64,000 nt of DNA from an uncultured Pelagibacteraceae bacterium (GTDB lineage Bacteria; Pseudomonadota; Alphaproteobacteria; Pelagibacterales; Pelagibacteraceae), in NCBI GenBank assembly GCA_902561095.1, contig CACEOF010000003.1:41349-105348 (forward strand). The letters are read 5' to 3'. Numbering within the stretch: the stretch's first letter is position 1; each line of letters begins with the position of its first letter. Of the stretch, positions 8,901-19,357 are shown in pieces. The translations under genes and the position numbers were made by a program. The notes under the pieces are model-generated. The model worked only from the letters and a program-made list of their open reading frames with translations, had not been told where the DNA came from and ran no database searches.

Positions 8901-10004
8901 ATGGAAATTAAAAAAACATCTTTAAATAAGTTACATCAAGATTGTCAGGCAAAGTTTGTCGAATTTGCTGGTTATGAGATGCCAATTCAATATAGCAAAG
9001 GTGTCATAGAAGAGCATAAATTTACAAGATCACATGCTGGTATTTTTGATGTTTCACATATGGGTCAGTTATTTATTTATGGAAATGAAAATCTAACATC
9101 CGATCTTGAAAAAATTTTTCCTTTAGATCTAAAAAATCTTCAACAAAATTGCTCTAAGTACAGTTTTCTTATGAACGAGGAGGCAGGTATTTATGATGAT
9201 CTTATAATTACCAAACTGGAAAATGGATACTTAATTATTTTAAATGCTGCATGCAAAGAAAAAGATTTTGAAATTTTAAACAATATATTATCTAAAAAAT
9301 ATAAAATGGAATTAAGTAATGATAGAGCTCTAGTTGCAATACAAGGTCCAAAAGCAGTAGAAATTTTAAATGAAACTATAAATGGGGTTAAAAACCTAAC
9401 TTTTATGACTGGTGACTGGTTTGATTATAATGGTCAAAAGTTATTTGTTACTAGATCAGGATATACAGGAGAGGATGGTTTTGAAATATCCATTCTAAAT
9501 GATTTAGCTGAAGAATTCACAAAAAGCTTAATTAAGAAGGGTGCAGAATTAATTGGTCTTGGAGCAAGAGATACTTTGAGATTAGAGGCTGGATTATGTT
9601 TATATGGTCATGAGTTAGACCTAAATAAAACTCCAGTAGAGGCAAACCTTAAATGGGCAATATCAAAGGAAAGATTATCGAATGGAGGTTTTGTTGGCTC
9701 TAATAAAATAATTAATCAAATTAAGGATGGTGCAAAACAAATAAGAGTTGGAATTAAACCTGAAGGCAGATTAATCGCTAGAGAAAAGACAAAGATTTTT
9801 AATGAAAGTGAGTTACCAATTGGAGAAATAACAAGCGGCACATTTGGTCCAAGTATTAATGGTCCAATAGCAATGGGATATGTTGATAAAGAATTTTCTA
9901 AAATCGATACTAAAATTTTATTAGAGGTAAGAGGTAAAAAACATCCAGCAAATATTTGTAAGTTACCGTTCTACAAAAAAAGTTACGTGAAAGGAGTGAA
10001 TTAA
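8901..10004 (+). CDS. gcvT: Glycine cleavage system aminomethyltransferase (T protein)
   Basis: [31 protein letters not shown]; operon context. Confidence 0.95.
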   Translation: MEIKKTSLNKLHQDCQAKFVEFAGYEMPIQYSKGVIEEHKFTRSHAGIFDVSHMGQLFIYGNENLTSDLEKIFPLDLKNLQQNCSKYSFLMNEEAGIYDDLIITKLENGYLIILNAACKEKDFEILNNILSKKYKMELSNDRALVAIQGPKAVEILNETINGVKNLTFMTGDWFDYNGQKLFVTRSGYTGEDGFEISILNDLAEEFTKSLIKKGAELIGLGARDTLRLEAGLCLYGHELDLNKTPVEANLKWAISKERLSNGGFVGSNKIINQIKDGAKQIRVGIKPEGRLIAREKTKIFNESELPIGEITSGTFGPSINGPIAMGYVDKEFSKIDTKILLEVRGKKHPANICKLPFYKKSYVKGVN

Positions 10005-10384
10005 TGAGTGAAGTTAAATTTTCAAAAGAACATGAGTGGATTACTTTAGCAGGAGATGTAGCCACAATTGGTATAACTCAACACGCAACTGAAATGCTAG
10101 GTGATATAGTATTTGCAGAATTACCTGAGAAGGGCTCAAATGTTGAAAAGGATGGAACCGCTGGAGTAGTTGAATCTACTAAAGCTGCGAGTGACGTTTA
10201 TACACCTGTAAGTGGGGAAGTTGTTGATATAAACCAAGCTATTGTTGATGATCCTGCAAAAATAAATGAGGATCCTGAGGGTGCAGCTTGGTTTTTTAAA
10301 TTAAAAATGAAAGATATTTCTGAGTTAGATAGTTTAATGAATAAAGAGGAATACGATAAGTTTGCAAAGGAGAGCTCTAGTTAA
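10004..10384 (+). CDS. gcvH: Glycine cleavage system H protein
   Basis: [22 protein letters not shown]...[18 protein letters not shown] lipoyl-lysine motif. Confidence 0.96.
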   Translation: MSEVKFSKEHEWITLAGDVATIGITQHATEMLGDIVFAELPEKGSNVEKDGTAGVVESTKAASDVYTPVSGEVVDINQAIVDDPAKINEDPEGAAWFFKLKMKDISELDSLMNKEEYDKFAKESSS

Positions 10385-13254
10385 TGTTACATAATTCACA
10401 AAAAGATTTTTTGAGAAGACATATCGGTCCGTCTGAGGAAGATCAAAAAAAAATGCTCAGTGAACTTAAATATAGTTCTTTAGATGACCTTATAAAAAAT
10501 ACTGTTCCAGAAAAAATACAGTTTAAAGGTGAACTAAATATTGGCGAGTCTAATTCAGAATATGAAGCGCTAAGAAAATTAAAAGTGATTTCAAAAAAAA
10601 ATCAGATTTACTCTAATTTTATTGGAATGGGATACTACGGAACTTATACTCCATATGTAATTTTACGAAATATATTAGAAAATCCTGGTTGGTACACTTC
10701 ATACACACCTTATCAGCCTGAAGTAGCTCAAGGTAGGTTAGAAATGTTACTGAACTTCCAACAGATGATTGTCGATTTTACTGGTATGGACATTGCTAAT
10801 GCATCTTTACTTGATGAAAGTACAGCTGCTGCAGAAGCCGTGGGTTTGAGTTACAGGTTAAATAAAAGTGATTGCAAACTAGTATTTGTATCAGAAAACT
10901 GTCATCCACAAACAATTGATCTCATAAAAACTAGGGCAGAACCAATGGGGCTCAAAGTTCTTGTCGGGAATGAAGATAAAGTTTTAGAGAATTTAAAAGA
11001 AGATGTTGTATGTGGAATTTTACAATATCCTGGAACCTTAGGTGACATTAAAGATCCAAGTGAATCAATAAGTAAAATCCATAAAAAGAATGGTAAAGCG
11101 ATACTTGCATGCGATTTACTTTCACTTGCTAAATTGAAAACACCAAGAGAACTAGGTGCTGATATAGCCGTGGGTAGTTCTCAACGGTTTGGAATTCCGA
11201 TGGGTTATGGTGGTCCTCACGCAGCATTTTTTGCAACAAAAGATGAATATAAAAGATCTTTACCAGGTAGATTAGTAGGAGTTTCAGTGGATAGACACGG
11301 AAATAAAGCCTATAGATTATCATTACAAACTAGAGAGCAGCACATAAGAAGAGATAAAGCTACAAGCAACATTTGTACAGCTCAAGCCTTATTAGCAATT
11401 GTGTCAGCAGCATATGCTATTTATCACGGTCCAGAGGGAATTAAAAATATTTCTGAAAGAGTGTCTCAATTAGCAAAAAATTTTGCTGATAAAATAAAAC
11501 AATCTGGATATGAATTATATTCAGATTATTTTTTTGATACTGTAACTATTATCACTAAAGATAAGACTGATCAGATTTTCGAAAATGCTTTAAATCAAAA
11601 AGTTAATATTAGAAAAGTAAATTCGGAAATGTTATCAGTATCTTTCGATGAAAGAAAAAATGTTTATAGAGTAAACCAACTACTAAAAATCTTTAATGCA
11701 GCAGAGTCAATTAAAAAAGAAGATCCTGTAGCAAATTTAGTAAATTTACCAAAAAATTTAATTAGATCTTCTAAATATTTAGAACACCCTGTTTTTAATT
11801 CATATCATTCAGAGACAGAAATGCTTAGATATCTTAAAAAGTTAGAAGATAAAGATATAGCTCTTAACAGAACCATGATTGCACTAGGCTCATGTACTAT
11901 GAAATTAAATGCTACTGCAGAAATGATACCTATTTCATGGAGAGAATTAGCTGAGCCTCATCCGTTTGTGCCTGTTGAACAGATGGAGGGTTATCGAGAA
12001 TTGTTCACTGATCTCAAAAATTGGCTAAGATCAATCACTGGTTTTTCTGGAGTTTCGCTTCAGCCGAATGCAGGTGCTCAAGGTGAATATGCGGGATTAA
12101 TGGTAATACGAAAATATCACTTAGACAGAGGTGATGAAAATAGAAATATATGTTTAATACCTAGCTCAGCACATGGAACAAATCCAGCAAGTGCACAAAT
12201 GGTTGGAATGAAAGTTGTAGTAGTTGATTGTGATAAAGAAGGGAATGTAGATTTTGAAGATTTAAAGAAAAAAGCGGAAACACATTCAGAAAATCTTGGA
12301 GCTTTGATGGTTACATATCCATCAACACATGGTGTTTTTGAAGAAAAAATATCAGATATCTGTGATTTAGTTCATAAACATGGTGGTCAAGTTTATATGG
12401 ATGGTGCAAACCTAAATGCGCTTGTAGGTATTGCAAAACCTGGAAATTTCGGTCCAGATGTTTGTCATATAAACTTACACAAAACTTTCTGTATTCCACA
12501 TGGTGGTGGAGGACCAGGTATGGGTCCAATTGCTTGCAAAAGACACTTACAAGTTTATCTGCCCAATCATCCAGTGGTTAAAGATTGTGGTCCTGCAACA
12601 GGTATAGGCGCAGTTTCTGCAGCACCATGGGGTAGTTCAAGTATTTTATCTATTTCATGGATGTATATAAAAATGATGGGTTCTCAAGGTTTAAAATTAG
12701 CAACAGAAGTTGCCATTTTAAACGCCAATTATATAGCTCATAGATTAAAAAACCATTTTCCAATTTTATACAAAGGTACTAATGGGAATGTTGCGCATGA
12801 ATGTATAATTGATATTAGATCAATTAAAAGTGAAACGGGTGTGAGCGAAGAAGACATTGCAAAAAGATTAATAGACTATGGGTTCCATGCACCAACAATG
12901 TCTTGGCCAGTTGCTGGTACAATGATGATAGAGCCTACCGAGAGTGAAAGTTTAACAGAAATGGATAGATTTTGTGATACTTTAATAAATATTAAAACGG
13001 AAATAGAAATGATCAAGTCGGGTAAATTTGATAAAATAGATAATCCAATTAAAAATGCACCTCACACTGATATTGAACTTTCGTCAGATGAATGGGAACA
13101 CAAATATTCTAGACAGCAAGCAGCGTATCCTGCAAAATTCTTGAAAACAAATAAATTTTGGCCTCCAGTCGCAAGAGTAGACAATGTTTATGGAGATAAA
13201 AATATTTTTTGTACTTGTCCAAGTATAGATGAGTTTAAAGAAGATGCAGCATAA
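10384..13254 (+). CDS. gcvP: Glycine dehydrogenase (decarboxylating), fused P protein
   Basis: 956 aa; LNLHKTFCIPHGGGGPGMGPI PLP-lysine motif. Confidence 0.96.
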   Translation: MLHNSQKDFLRRHIGPSEEDQKKMLSELKYSSLDDLIKNTVPEKIQFKGELNIGESNSEYEALRKLKVISKKNQIYSNFIGMGYYGTYTPYVILRNILENPGWYTSYTPYQPEVAQGRLEMLLNFQQMIVDFTGMDIANASLLDESTAAAEAVGLSYRLNKSDCKLVFVSENCHPQTIDLIKTRAEPMGLKVLVGNEDKVLENLKEDVVCGILQYPGTLGDIKDPSESISKIHKKNGKAILACDLLSLAKLKTPRELGADIAVGSSQRFGIPMGYGGPHAAFFATKDEYKRSLPGRLVGVSVDRHGNKAYRLSLQTREQHIRRDKATSNICTAQALLAIVSAAYAIYHGPEGIKNISERVSQLAKNFADKIKQSGYELYSDYFFDTVTIITKDKTDQIFENALNQKVNIRKVNSEMLSVSFDERKNVYRVNQLLKIFNAAESIKKEDPVANLVNLPKNLIRSSKYLEHPVFNSYHSETEMLRYLKKLEDKDIALNRTMIALGSCTMKLNATAEMIPISWRELAEPHPFVPVEQMEGYRELFTDLKNWLRSITGFSGVSLQPNAGAQGEYAGLMVIRKYHLDRGDENRNICLIPSSAHGTNPASAQMVGMKVVVVDCDKEGNVDFEDLKKKAETHSENLGALMVTYPSTHGVFEEKISDICDLVHKHGGQVYMDGANLNALVGIAKPGNFGPDVCHINLHKTFCIPHGGGGPGMGPIACKRHLQVYLPNHPVVKDCGPATGIGAVSAAPWGSSSILSISWMYIKMMGSQGLKLATEVAILNANYIAHRLKNHFPILYKGTNGNVAHECIIDIRSIKSETGVSEEDIAKRLIDYGFHAPTMSWPVAGTMMIEPTESESLTEMDRFCDTLINIKTEIEMIKSGKFDKIDNPIKNAPHTDIELSSDEWEHKYSRQQAAYPAKFLKTNKFWPPVARVDNVYGDKNIFCTCPSIDEFKEDAA

Positions 13255-13260
13255 AAATTA

Positions 13261-14499
13261 ATGAAAATTGCTGTTGTCGGCTCAGGTATTTCTGGTTTAA
13301 GTGCTGCATACTATTTATCCAAAAAACATCATGTAGATCTTTTTGAAAAAGAAGACCGTTTTGGGGGCCACTCACATACCATTGATCTTACTTTTGGAGA
13401 AAAAAAAGTCTCTGTTGATATAGGTTTTATTGTATTTAACTTTCAAACATACCCAAATTTAATAAAATTTTTTAAAGAAAATAGTATTGAAATTGAAAAA
13501 AGTGACATGTCTTTTTCAGTTTCAGTTGATAATACAAATTTTGAATATTGTGGAAAAGGGATAAGTGGTATTTTCTCTAACAGATTAAATTTGTTTAATT
13601 TAAAATTTTTAAAAATGTTCTTTGATATAATTAAATTTTATAAAAAAAGTGATCAAGAAAGTATCTCAGAAGAAAAATTAACTTTAGGTGAATATCTTAA
13701 AAAAAATAGATTATCAAAACCATTTGTAGATTACCATATAATTCCCATGGTTTCAGCTATTTGGTCAATGCCCCCATTAGAAGCAAGTAAGATGCCAATA
13801 AATTTTTTTTTAAAATTTTTCCAAAATCATGGTTTATTTAAATTAAAAAATAGACCTCAATGGTATACGGTATCAAATAGAAGCAGAACTTATGTAAATC
13901 ACATCATATCAAACATTAGTGGTGAGTATTATAAAAATTATAAAGTTAAAAAATTAAAAAGAAAGCACTCAGGTATTGATTTATACTATGGAGGGCAAAG
14001 TGAGTTTTTTGATTATGACAAAGTAGTCATAGCAACTCATGCAGATGAAGCTTTAGAAATAATCGATAATCCAACAGAGGACGAGAAAAAAATTCTATCT
14101 AATTTTAGCTATAAAGAAAATATCGCGTATATTCATACGGATGCTAGAGCTATGCCTAAGAACAAAAAAGCTTGGAGTTCTTGGAATTCATCTATCGACG
14201 ATAAAAATGTTGAAAAGAACTCAATTAGTTATTGGTTAAATTTGTTACAAAATTTAAAGTGTGAACAAGATATTTTTTTGACCTTAAATCCATATTTTGA
14301 GATTGATAAGTCAAAAATACTTAAAAAAGTAAGATTTTCTCATCCATATTATGATCAAATAGCATTAGATACGCAACACGAGCTCTCTAAATTACAAAAT
14401 CAAAAAGATCTACTTTTTTGTGGAAGTTATTTTGGTTACGGATTTCATGAAGATGGAATAAAATCATCTATTGAAATGCTGAATAACCTTAATGATTAA
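13261..14499 (+). CDS. FAD/NAD(P)-dependent amine-oxidase-like protein of CFA-synthase clusters
   Basis: MKIAVVGSGISGLSAAYYLSKKHHVDLFEKEDRFGGHSHTI; followed by DUF1365 and CFA synthase. Confidence 0.85.
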   Translation: MKIAVVGSGISGLSAAYYLSKKHHVDLFEKEDRFGGHSHTIDLTFGEKKVSVDIGFIVFNFQTYPNLIKFFKENSIEIEKSDMSFSVSVDNTNFEYCGKGISGIFSNRLNLFNLKFLKMFFDIIKFYKKSDQESISEEKLTLGEYLKKNRLSKPFVDYHIIPMVSAIWSMPPLEASKMPINFFLKFFQNHGLFKLKNRPQWYTVSNRSRTYVNHIISNISGEYYKNYKVKKLKRKHSGIDLYYGGQSEFFDYDKVVIATHADEALEIIDNPTEDEKKILSNFSYKENIAYIHTDARAMPKNKKAWSSWNSSIDDKNVEKNSISYWLNLLQNLKCEQDIFLTLNPYFEIDKSKILKKVRFSHPYYDQIALDTQHELSKLQNQKDLLFCGSYFGYGFHEDGIKSSIEMLNNLND

Positions 14500-15256
14500 C
14501 TCTTGTATATATACTGGAACAGTAATCCATAAACGATTTAAACCTAAAGAGCATTTCTTTAAATATAAAGTTTTTTCATTGTTGATAGATTTATCTGAAC
14601 TTGAGACATTGAATGATAAAATAAGATTTTTTTCTCTAAATCGTTTTAATTTAATCAGTTTTCAAGAAAAAGATCATGGAGAACGAGACGGTTCATCACT
14701 AACCAAATGGGTAGAAAAACACCTAAAACAAAATAATATTAAATCAGAAAATATTAAAATTAAACTTTTGTGTTACCCAAGAATATTGGGATACGTTTTT
14801 AATCCTCTTAGTATTTTTTTTATTTACGACAATCAAGAACAGTTGGTATCAATTTTATATGAAGTAAAAAATACTTTTGGAGAACAACATACTTATGTAT
14901 TTAGGGTGGATAACAAAAATAATTTAATAAAAAATAATTGCTCAAAGAAATTTCATGTATCTCCATTTATTGAAATGGACTGTCAGTACTTTTTTAAAAT
15001 ATTAAAACCAGGAGATAAATTATCAGTAATTATTGATCAATATGATAAAGATGGAAAGATTTTGTTTGCTTCTCAAGATGGTGTAAGAAATGACCTAAAT
15101 AGTTCACAATTAATTAAATCTTATCTAAAACACCCTTTAATGACTCTAAAAATTATTTCTGCGATACATTTTGAAGCGTTCAAATTATGGTTAAAAGGAA
15201 TAAGATTAGTAAAAAAAAAATTTAATATTAAAAATAATTTAACAGTTGAGAATTAA
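14492..15256 (+). CDS. DUF1365 family protein
   Basis: SCIYTGTVIHKRFKPKEHFFKYKVF...YPRILGYVFNPLSIFFIYD...FHVSPF. Confidence 0.85.
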   Translation: MINSCIYTGTVIHKRFKPKEHFFKYKVFSLLIDLSELETLNDKIRFFSLNRFNLISFQEKDHGERDGSSLTKWVEKHLKQNNIKSENIKIKLLCYPRILGYVFNPLSIFFIYDNQEQLVSILYEVKNTFGEQHTYVFRVDNKNNLIKNNCSKKFHVSPFIEMDCQYFFKILKPGDKLSVIIDQYDKDGKILFASQDGVRNDLNSSQLIKSYLKHPLMTLKIISAIHFEAFKLWLKGIRLVKKKFNIKNNLTVEN

Positions 15257-16434
15257 TGTTTTTAAATAATATATCAGATAAATTGGTTTTTAATTTTTTG
15301 AGTAAGATTGATTATGGTTATTTAGAGATTACAACCTTTGATGGAGAACTTCTCAAGTTTGGAAATCAAGAAGAACCACTTAGTGCAAATATAATTATTA
15401 AAAAACCAAATTTTAATTATAATTTAATACGTGGTGGAAGTATTGGTTTTGCTGAGTCTTATATGAGAGGTGAATTTGAAACAGATAATCTCTCAAATTT
15501 GATTGAGCTTACTGCAAGAAATATAAAAATTATTCACAGGTTTTCAGGTTTATTAGATATCTCCATAATTAATTATATTAAAAATAAAATCATTAAAAAT
15601 ACCAAGAGTAGGAGTAAGGAGAATATCGCTAAGCACTATGATTTAGGGAATGAATTTTTTTCATTATGGCTTGATGATACTTTAACTTATTCGAGTGCTA
15701 TATTTAATGAAAATTCAAAAAACTTATCTGATGCACAAAACAATAAATATCAAAAATTAATTGATCTTATTAAACCGAATAATGGTGATAAAGTTTTAGA
15801 AATTGGTTGTGGGTGGGGTGGTTTTGCTGAGTATTTAGGTAAAAAATATGACATAAAACTTGATTGTATTACTATTTCAAAAAAACAATTTGAATACGCC
15901 AAAGAGCGAATTCACAAATGTGGTTTAAATGAAAAAGTTAATATTGAGATTAAAGATTACAGAGATTTACAAGGAAAATATAATTCTATTGCTTCAATAG
16001 AAATGATCGAAGCTGTTGGGCAAAATTATCTTGATGGATATTTTAAAACAATTAAAAATAATTTATCAGGAGGTGGTAAAGCAGCTATTCAAGCAATAAC
16101 AATTGATGACAATTTGTTTGATAGATATAAAAATAAACAAGATTTTATTCAAAAATATATCTTTCCTGGAGGATTTCTTCCCAATAAAAACAGCATAAAT
16201 AGATATGTTTCAGATAATGGACTGACAATTAACTCATATATCTCATATGCAGATCATTATGCTGAAACCTTAGAAATTTGGAGGAATCAATTTATCAAAA
16301 AATGGGAGTTAATTAAAAATCAAGGTTTTGATTTAAAATTTAAGAGAATGTGGGAATTTTATTTATCTTATTGTGAAGCTGGCTTTAAATCAAAGAATAT
16401 AGATCTAATTCAATTTTCACTGCAAAACAAATAA
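15256..16434 (+). CDS. cfa: Cyclopropane-fatty-acyl-phospholipid synthase family SAM methyltransferase
   Basis: IAKHYDLGNEFFSLWLDDTLTYSSAIF, VLEIGCGWGGFAEY, YIFPGGFLPN. Confidence 0.88.
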   Translation: MFLNNISDKLVFNFLSKIDYGYLEITTFDGELLKFGNQEEPLSANIIIKKPNFNYNLIRGGSIGFAESYMRGEFETDNLSNLIELTARNIKIIHRFSGLLDISIINYIKNKIIKNTKSRSKENIAKHYDLGNEFFSLWLDDTLTYSSAIFNENSKNLSDAQNNKYQKLIDLIKPNNGDKVLEIGCGWGGFAEYLGKKYDIKLDCITISKKQFEYAKERIHKCGLNEKVNIEIKDYRDLQGKYNSIASIEMIEAVGQNYLDGYFKTIKNNLSGGGKAAIQAITIDDNLFDRYKNKQDFIQKYIFPGGFLPNKNSINRYVSDNGLTINSYISYADHYAETLEIWRNQFIKKWELIKNQGFDLKFKRMWEFYLSYCEAGFKSKNIDLIQFSLQNK

Positions 16435-16451
16435 CTGATAAAAGAACATTT

Positions 16452-17000
16452 ATGCAAAATATAAAAACAATTAAATCTATTTTATTGATAATTTGTGCTT
16501 TCTTAATTACAAGTTGCTCAAACAACAGTGCTATGAAACCTGAAGATTTTAAAAATAAAGAACCACGATTGATAATTGAAGAATATTTAAGTGGAAATGT
16601 TAAGGCATGGGGTGTTTTACAAAACAGATCGGGTAAAGTTACAAGACAGTTTAATGCTGATTTAAATGGAACATGGAATGGCAAACAATTAGTTTTAAAA
16701 GAAAAATTTAATTGGGATGATGGTGAAGTTCAAGATAGAGAATGGATAATAAATAAAATTGACGAGCATAATTATGAGGGAACTGCAGGAGATGTTGTAG
16801 GTAAAGCTAAAGGATATTCATATGGTCCAGCCTTTAAGTTTGAATATGTTTTATTAGTTCCTGTAAAAGGAAGAGAATTAAAAATCACATTTGATGATTG
16901 GATTTTTAAACAAGATGACCGTGTCGCAATCAATAGAGCTACAATGACGAAATTTGGTTTTAAAGTTGCAGAGCTGACTGTAGTGTTTGTTAAAGATTAA
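16452..17000 (+). CDS. DUF3833 family lipoprotein
   Basis: Lipobox LIICAFLITSCSNN; EYLSGNVKAWGVLQNRSGKVTRQF. Confidence 0.8.
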   Translation: MQNIKTIKSILLIICAFLITSCSNNSAMKPEDFKNKEPRLIIEEYLSGNVKAWGVLQNRSGKVTRQFNADLNGTWNGKQLVLKEKFNWDDGEVQDREWIINKIDEHNYEGTAGDVVGKAKGYSYGPAFKFEYVLLVPVKGRELKITFDDWIFKQDDRVAINRATMTKFGFKVAELTVVFVKD

Positions 17001-17759
17001 TTATTTCTTTTGATATTTTGTCAGTCGACCTACTAAATTAAAATATAACTTGCTAGGCAGAAAACTTAAAATTTTAAGTGTAAGTGTAAGTGCTTTTGGA
17101 AAATGAATTTCAAAAGACTTTTTATTAACTAAACCATAATAAATTTGATCTGCAGCATATTCTGGTGTCTTTAAGAAAGGCATTTTAAAATCATTTTTAT
17201 CTGTCATAGGAGTTTTTATAAATCCAGGTGACACTAAACAAACACGTACGTTAGACCTTTTAAAATCAAAATATAGGCTTTCAGCTAGATTGTTTAATGC
17301 AGATTTAGATGGACCATAGCCTGTAGAATTAGGAAGTCCCCTGTAACCAGCGATAGAGGAAACTATAGTAATTACACCTTTTTTTCTGTCTTTAAAGTGT
17401 TGTTCAACAGCTTTAATGGTATTTACAGTCCCAAAAAAATTAACTTTAAATACTTCTTCCATTTGTTCTACATCAATATCTTTTTCTTTTTTGGGGTTCC
17501 ATGTCCCTGTTGAAAAAAAACAAATATCAATATCATTAAATTTATTTTTAATTTCATTGAATACCTCAAAACAATTTTCTTTATGAGTAACATCTAAAGG
17601 AAAAGCTGTAATATTTTCATATTGATCACAAAGTTCATTTAATAATTCCACTCTTCTTGCAGAAACTGCAACATTCCACCCTTCACTAGAAAATTTAATA
17701 GCTAGGGCTTTGCCAATACCTGTACTTCCGCCTGTGATCCATATTGTTTTTTTATTCAT
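17001..17759 (-). CDS. Short-chain dehydrogenase/reductase (SDR)
   Basis: TGGSTGIGKALA, YGPSKSALN. Confidence 0.85.
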   Translation of the reverse strand: MNKKTIWITGGSTGIGKALAIKFSSEGWNVAVSARRVELLNELCDQYENITAFPLDVTHKENCFEVFNEIKNKFNDIDICFFSTGTWNPKKEKDIDVEQMEEVFKVNFFGTVNTIKAVEQHFKDRKKGVITIVSSIAGYRGLPNSTGYGPSKSALNNLAESLYFDFKRSNVRVCLVSPGFIKTPMTDKNDFKMPFLKTPEYAADQIYYGLVNKKSFEIHFPKALTLTLKILSFLPSKLYFNLVGRLTKYQKK

Positions 17760-17782
17760 AGTTAATCGTATATATTACTAAC

Positions 17783-18250
17783 ATGTTTAAAAATAAATTT
17801 TTAACTTTTATATCCTTTCTTCTGGTCACTTTTGGAGCTTCAGTTATTGGAAGCTTCGCAACAATTAATTATAAAGAGCCATGGTATTCATTATTGAATA
17901 AACCAGCCTTTAATCTTCCAGATTGGGTTTTTGCACCTGTGTGGACGACTTTGTATTTGATGATGACACTTGCAATATGGTTATTTTGGCACTCAAAAAG
18001 TAAAAATAAAAATACTGTTTATGTTTATTTAATTCATCTAGTGTTTAATACAACTTGGAGTGTAGTTTTCTTTGTTTTTCACAATATGGTCTTAGCTTTA
18101 TTTGTATTAATTTTATTAATTGGTCTCATAATTAATCTCATTTTAAGATTTAAACGTGTCAATGTAATTAGTTCCTATTTAATGATTCCTTATTTACTTT
18201 GGTGTTGCTTTGCACTATTCCTCAATATTAATCTTATAATGATAAATTAA
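17783..18250 (+). CDS. tspO: TspO/MBR family protein
   Basis: KPAFNLPDWVFAPVWTTLYLMM, FNTTWSVVFF. Confidence 0.88.
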   Translation: MFKNKFLTFISFLLVTFGASVIGSFATINYKEPWYSLLNKPAFNLPDWVFAPVWTTLYLMMTLAIWLFWHSKSKNKNTVYVYLIHLVFNTTWSVVFFVFHNMVLALFVLILLIGLIINLILRFKRVNVISSYLMIPYLLWCCFALFLNINLIMIN

Positions 18251-18251
18251 T

Positions 18252-19355
18252 ATGGATGATGTTGTAGTAATAGGTGGTGGAATTATTGGGGCAGCAACCG
18301 CCTATTTTTTATCTAAAGAGGGCAGAAAAGTTAAAGTAATTGAGAGAGACCCAACATACAAAACTGCATCATTCCCATTATCATTAGGTGGCTTTAGAAG
18401 ACAATTTTTTCAAAAAGAAAATATTTTATTAGGAAAATTTGCTAGAGAATTCATTAATCAAATACCACAATTATTAAAAACTGAAAAAAATCCAAACCCT
18501 ACTGCTAGTATGGTAACAAATGGTTATTTACTAATGTTTGGACCTGAACATGCTGAAGAACAATACCGAGCATTAGAAAATCATAAAAAGTGTGAAGCAG
18601 GAACTAAAAATATTAAAGGGTCAGAATTATCAGATATATTCCCCTATATAAATAATGAGGGAATAGAAACAGCAACTTACACCGATAATCAAACTGAAGG
18701 GTGGATTGATCCTTTTCTTTTTCATACCGCATTAAAAAGTAAAGCAATTGAGCTTGGAGCTGAATTTATTAAAGGAGAAATTAAAAATATTTCTGAAGTT
18801 AGGGCTAAAACCATTGTTTCCGCTGCAGGGTGTTGGACAAAAAAATTACTTGAAGATATTCCTGTAGTACCTCAGAAGCACACAGTATTTAGGGTCAAAT
18901 GTCCAAAATATATTAAAGAAATGCCTCTAACAGGAGATCTAACGTCAGGTGTTTATTGGAGACCGGAGGGTGGTGAATATTTAGCTGGATCACCTATTTC
19001 TGTGTTTGATGCTGATGATTTAGAACCAGCATGGAACGATTTTGAAGAATTAGTTTGGCCAGCATTAGCAAAAAGAATTCCAGCTTTTGAAGAACTAAAA
19101 CTTACAGGTGGATGGGCTGGATATTACGATTGTAATAAATTAGATAACAATGCAGTGGTTGGCAAACATCCAAAATATGAAAATGTTTATATGGCATCTG
19201 GTTTCACTGGAAGAGGATTGATGCAAGCACCTGGTATAGGAAGAGCACTAACAGAATTAATTACAACGGGATCTTACCAAACAATTGATATTAGTGATTT
19301 TTCAGTCGAACGAGTGTTAGGTAATAGCGCAAGGCCAGAACCATACGTATTGTAA
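18252..19355 (+). CDS. FAD-dependent amino-acid/sarcosine oxidase-like (DAO) oxidoreductase
   Basis: VVVIGGGIIGAATAYFLSKEGRKVKVIER; MASGFTGRGLMQAPGIGRALTELI. Confidence 0.8.
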   Translation: MDDVVVIGGGIIGAATAYFLSKEGRKVKVIERDPTYKTASFPLSLGGFRRQFFQKENILLGKFAREFINQIPQLLKTEKNPNPTASMVTNGYLLMFGPEHAEEQYRALENHKKCEAGTKNIKGSELSDIFPYINNEGIETATYTDNQTEGWIDPFLFHTALKSKAIELGAEFIKGEIKNISEVRAKTIVSAAGCWTKKLLEDIPVVPQKHTVFRVKCPKYIKEMPLTGDLTSGVYWRPEGGEYLAGSPISVFDADDLEPAWNDFEELVWPALAKRIPAFEELKLTGGWAGYYDCNKLDNNAVVGKHPKYENVYMASGFTGRGLMQAPGIGRALTELITTGSYQTIDISDFSVERVLGNSARPEPYVL

Positions 19356-19357
19356 GT

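Noticed and set aside
11129-12529. Minus-strand ORFs inside gcvP (11129-11323, 12311-12529)
   Set aside because: Antisense shadows of gcvP with no recognizable protein features.
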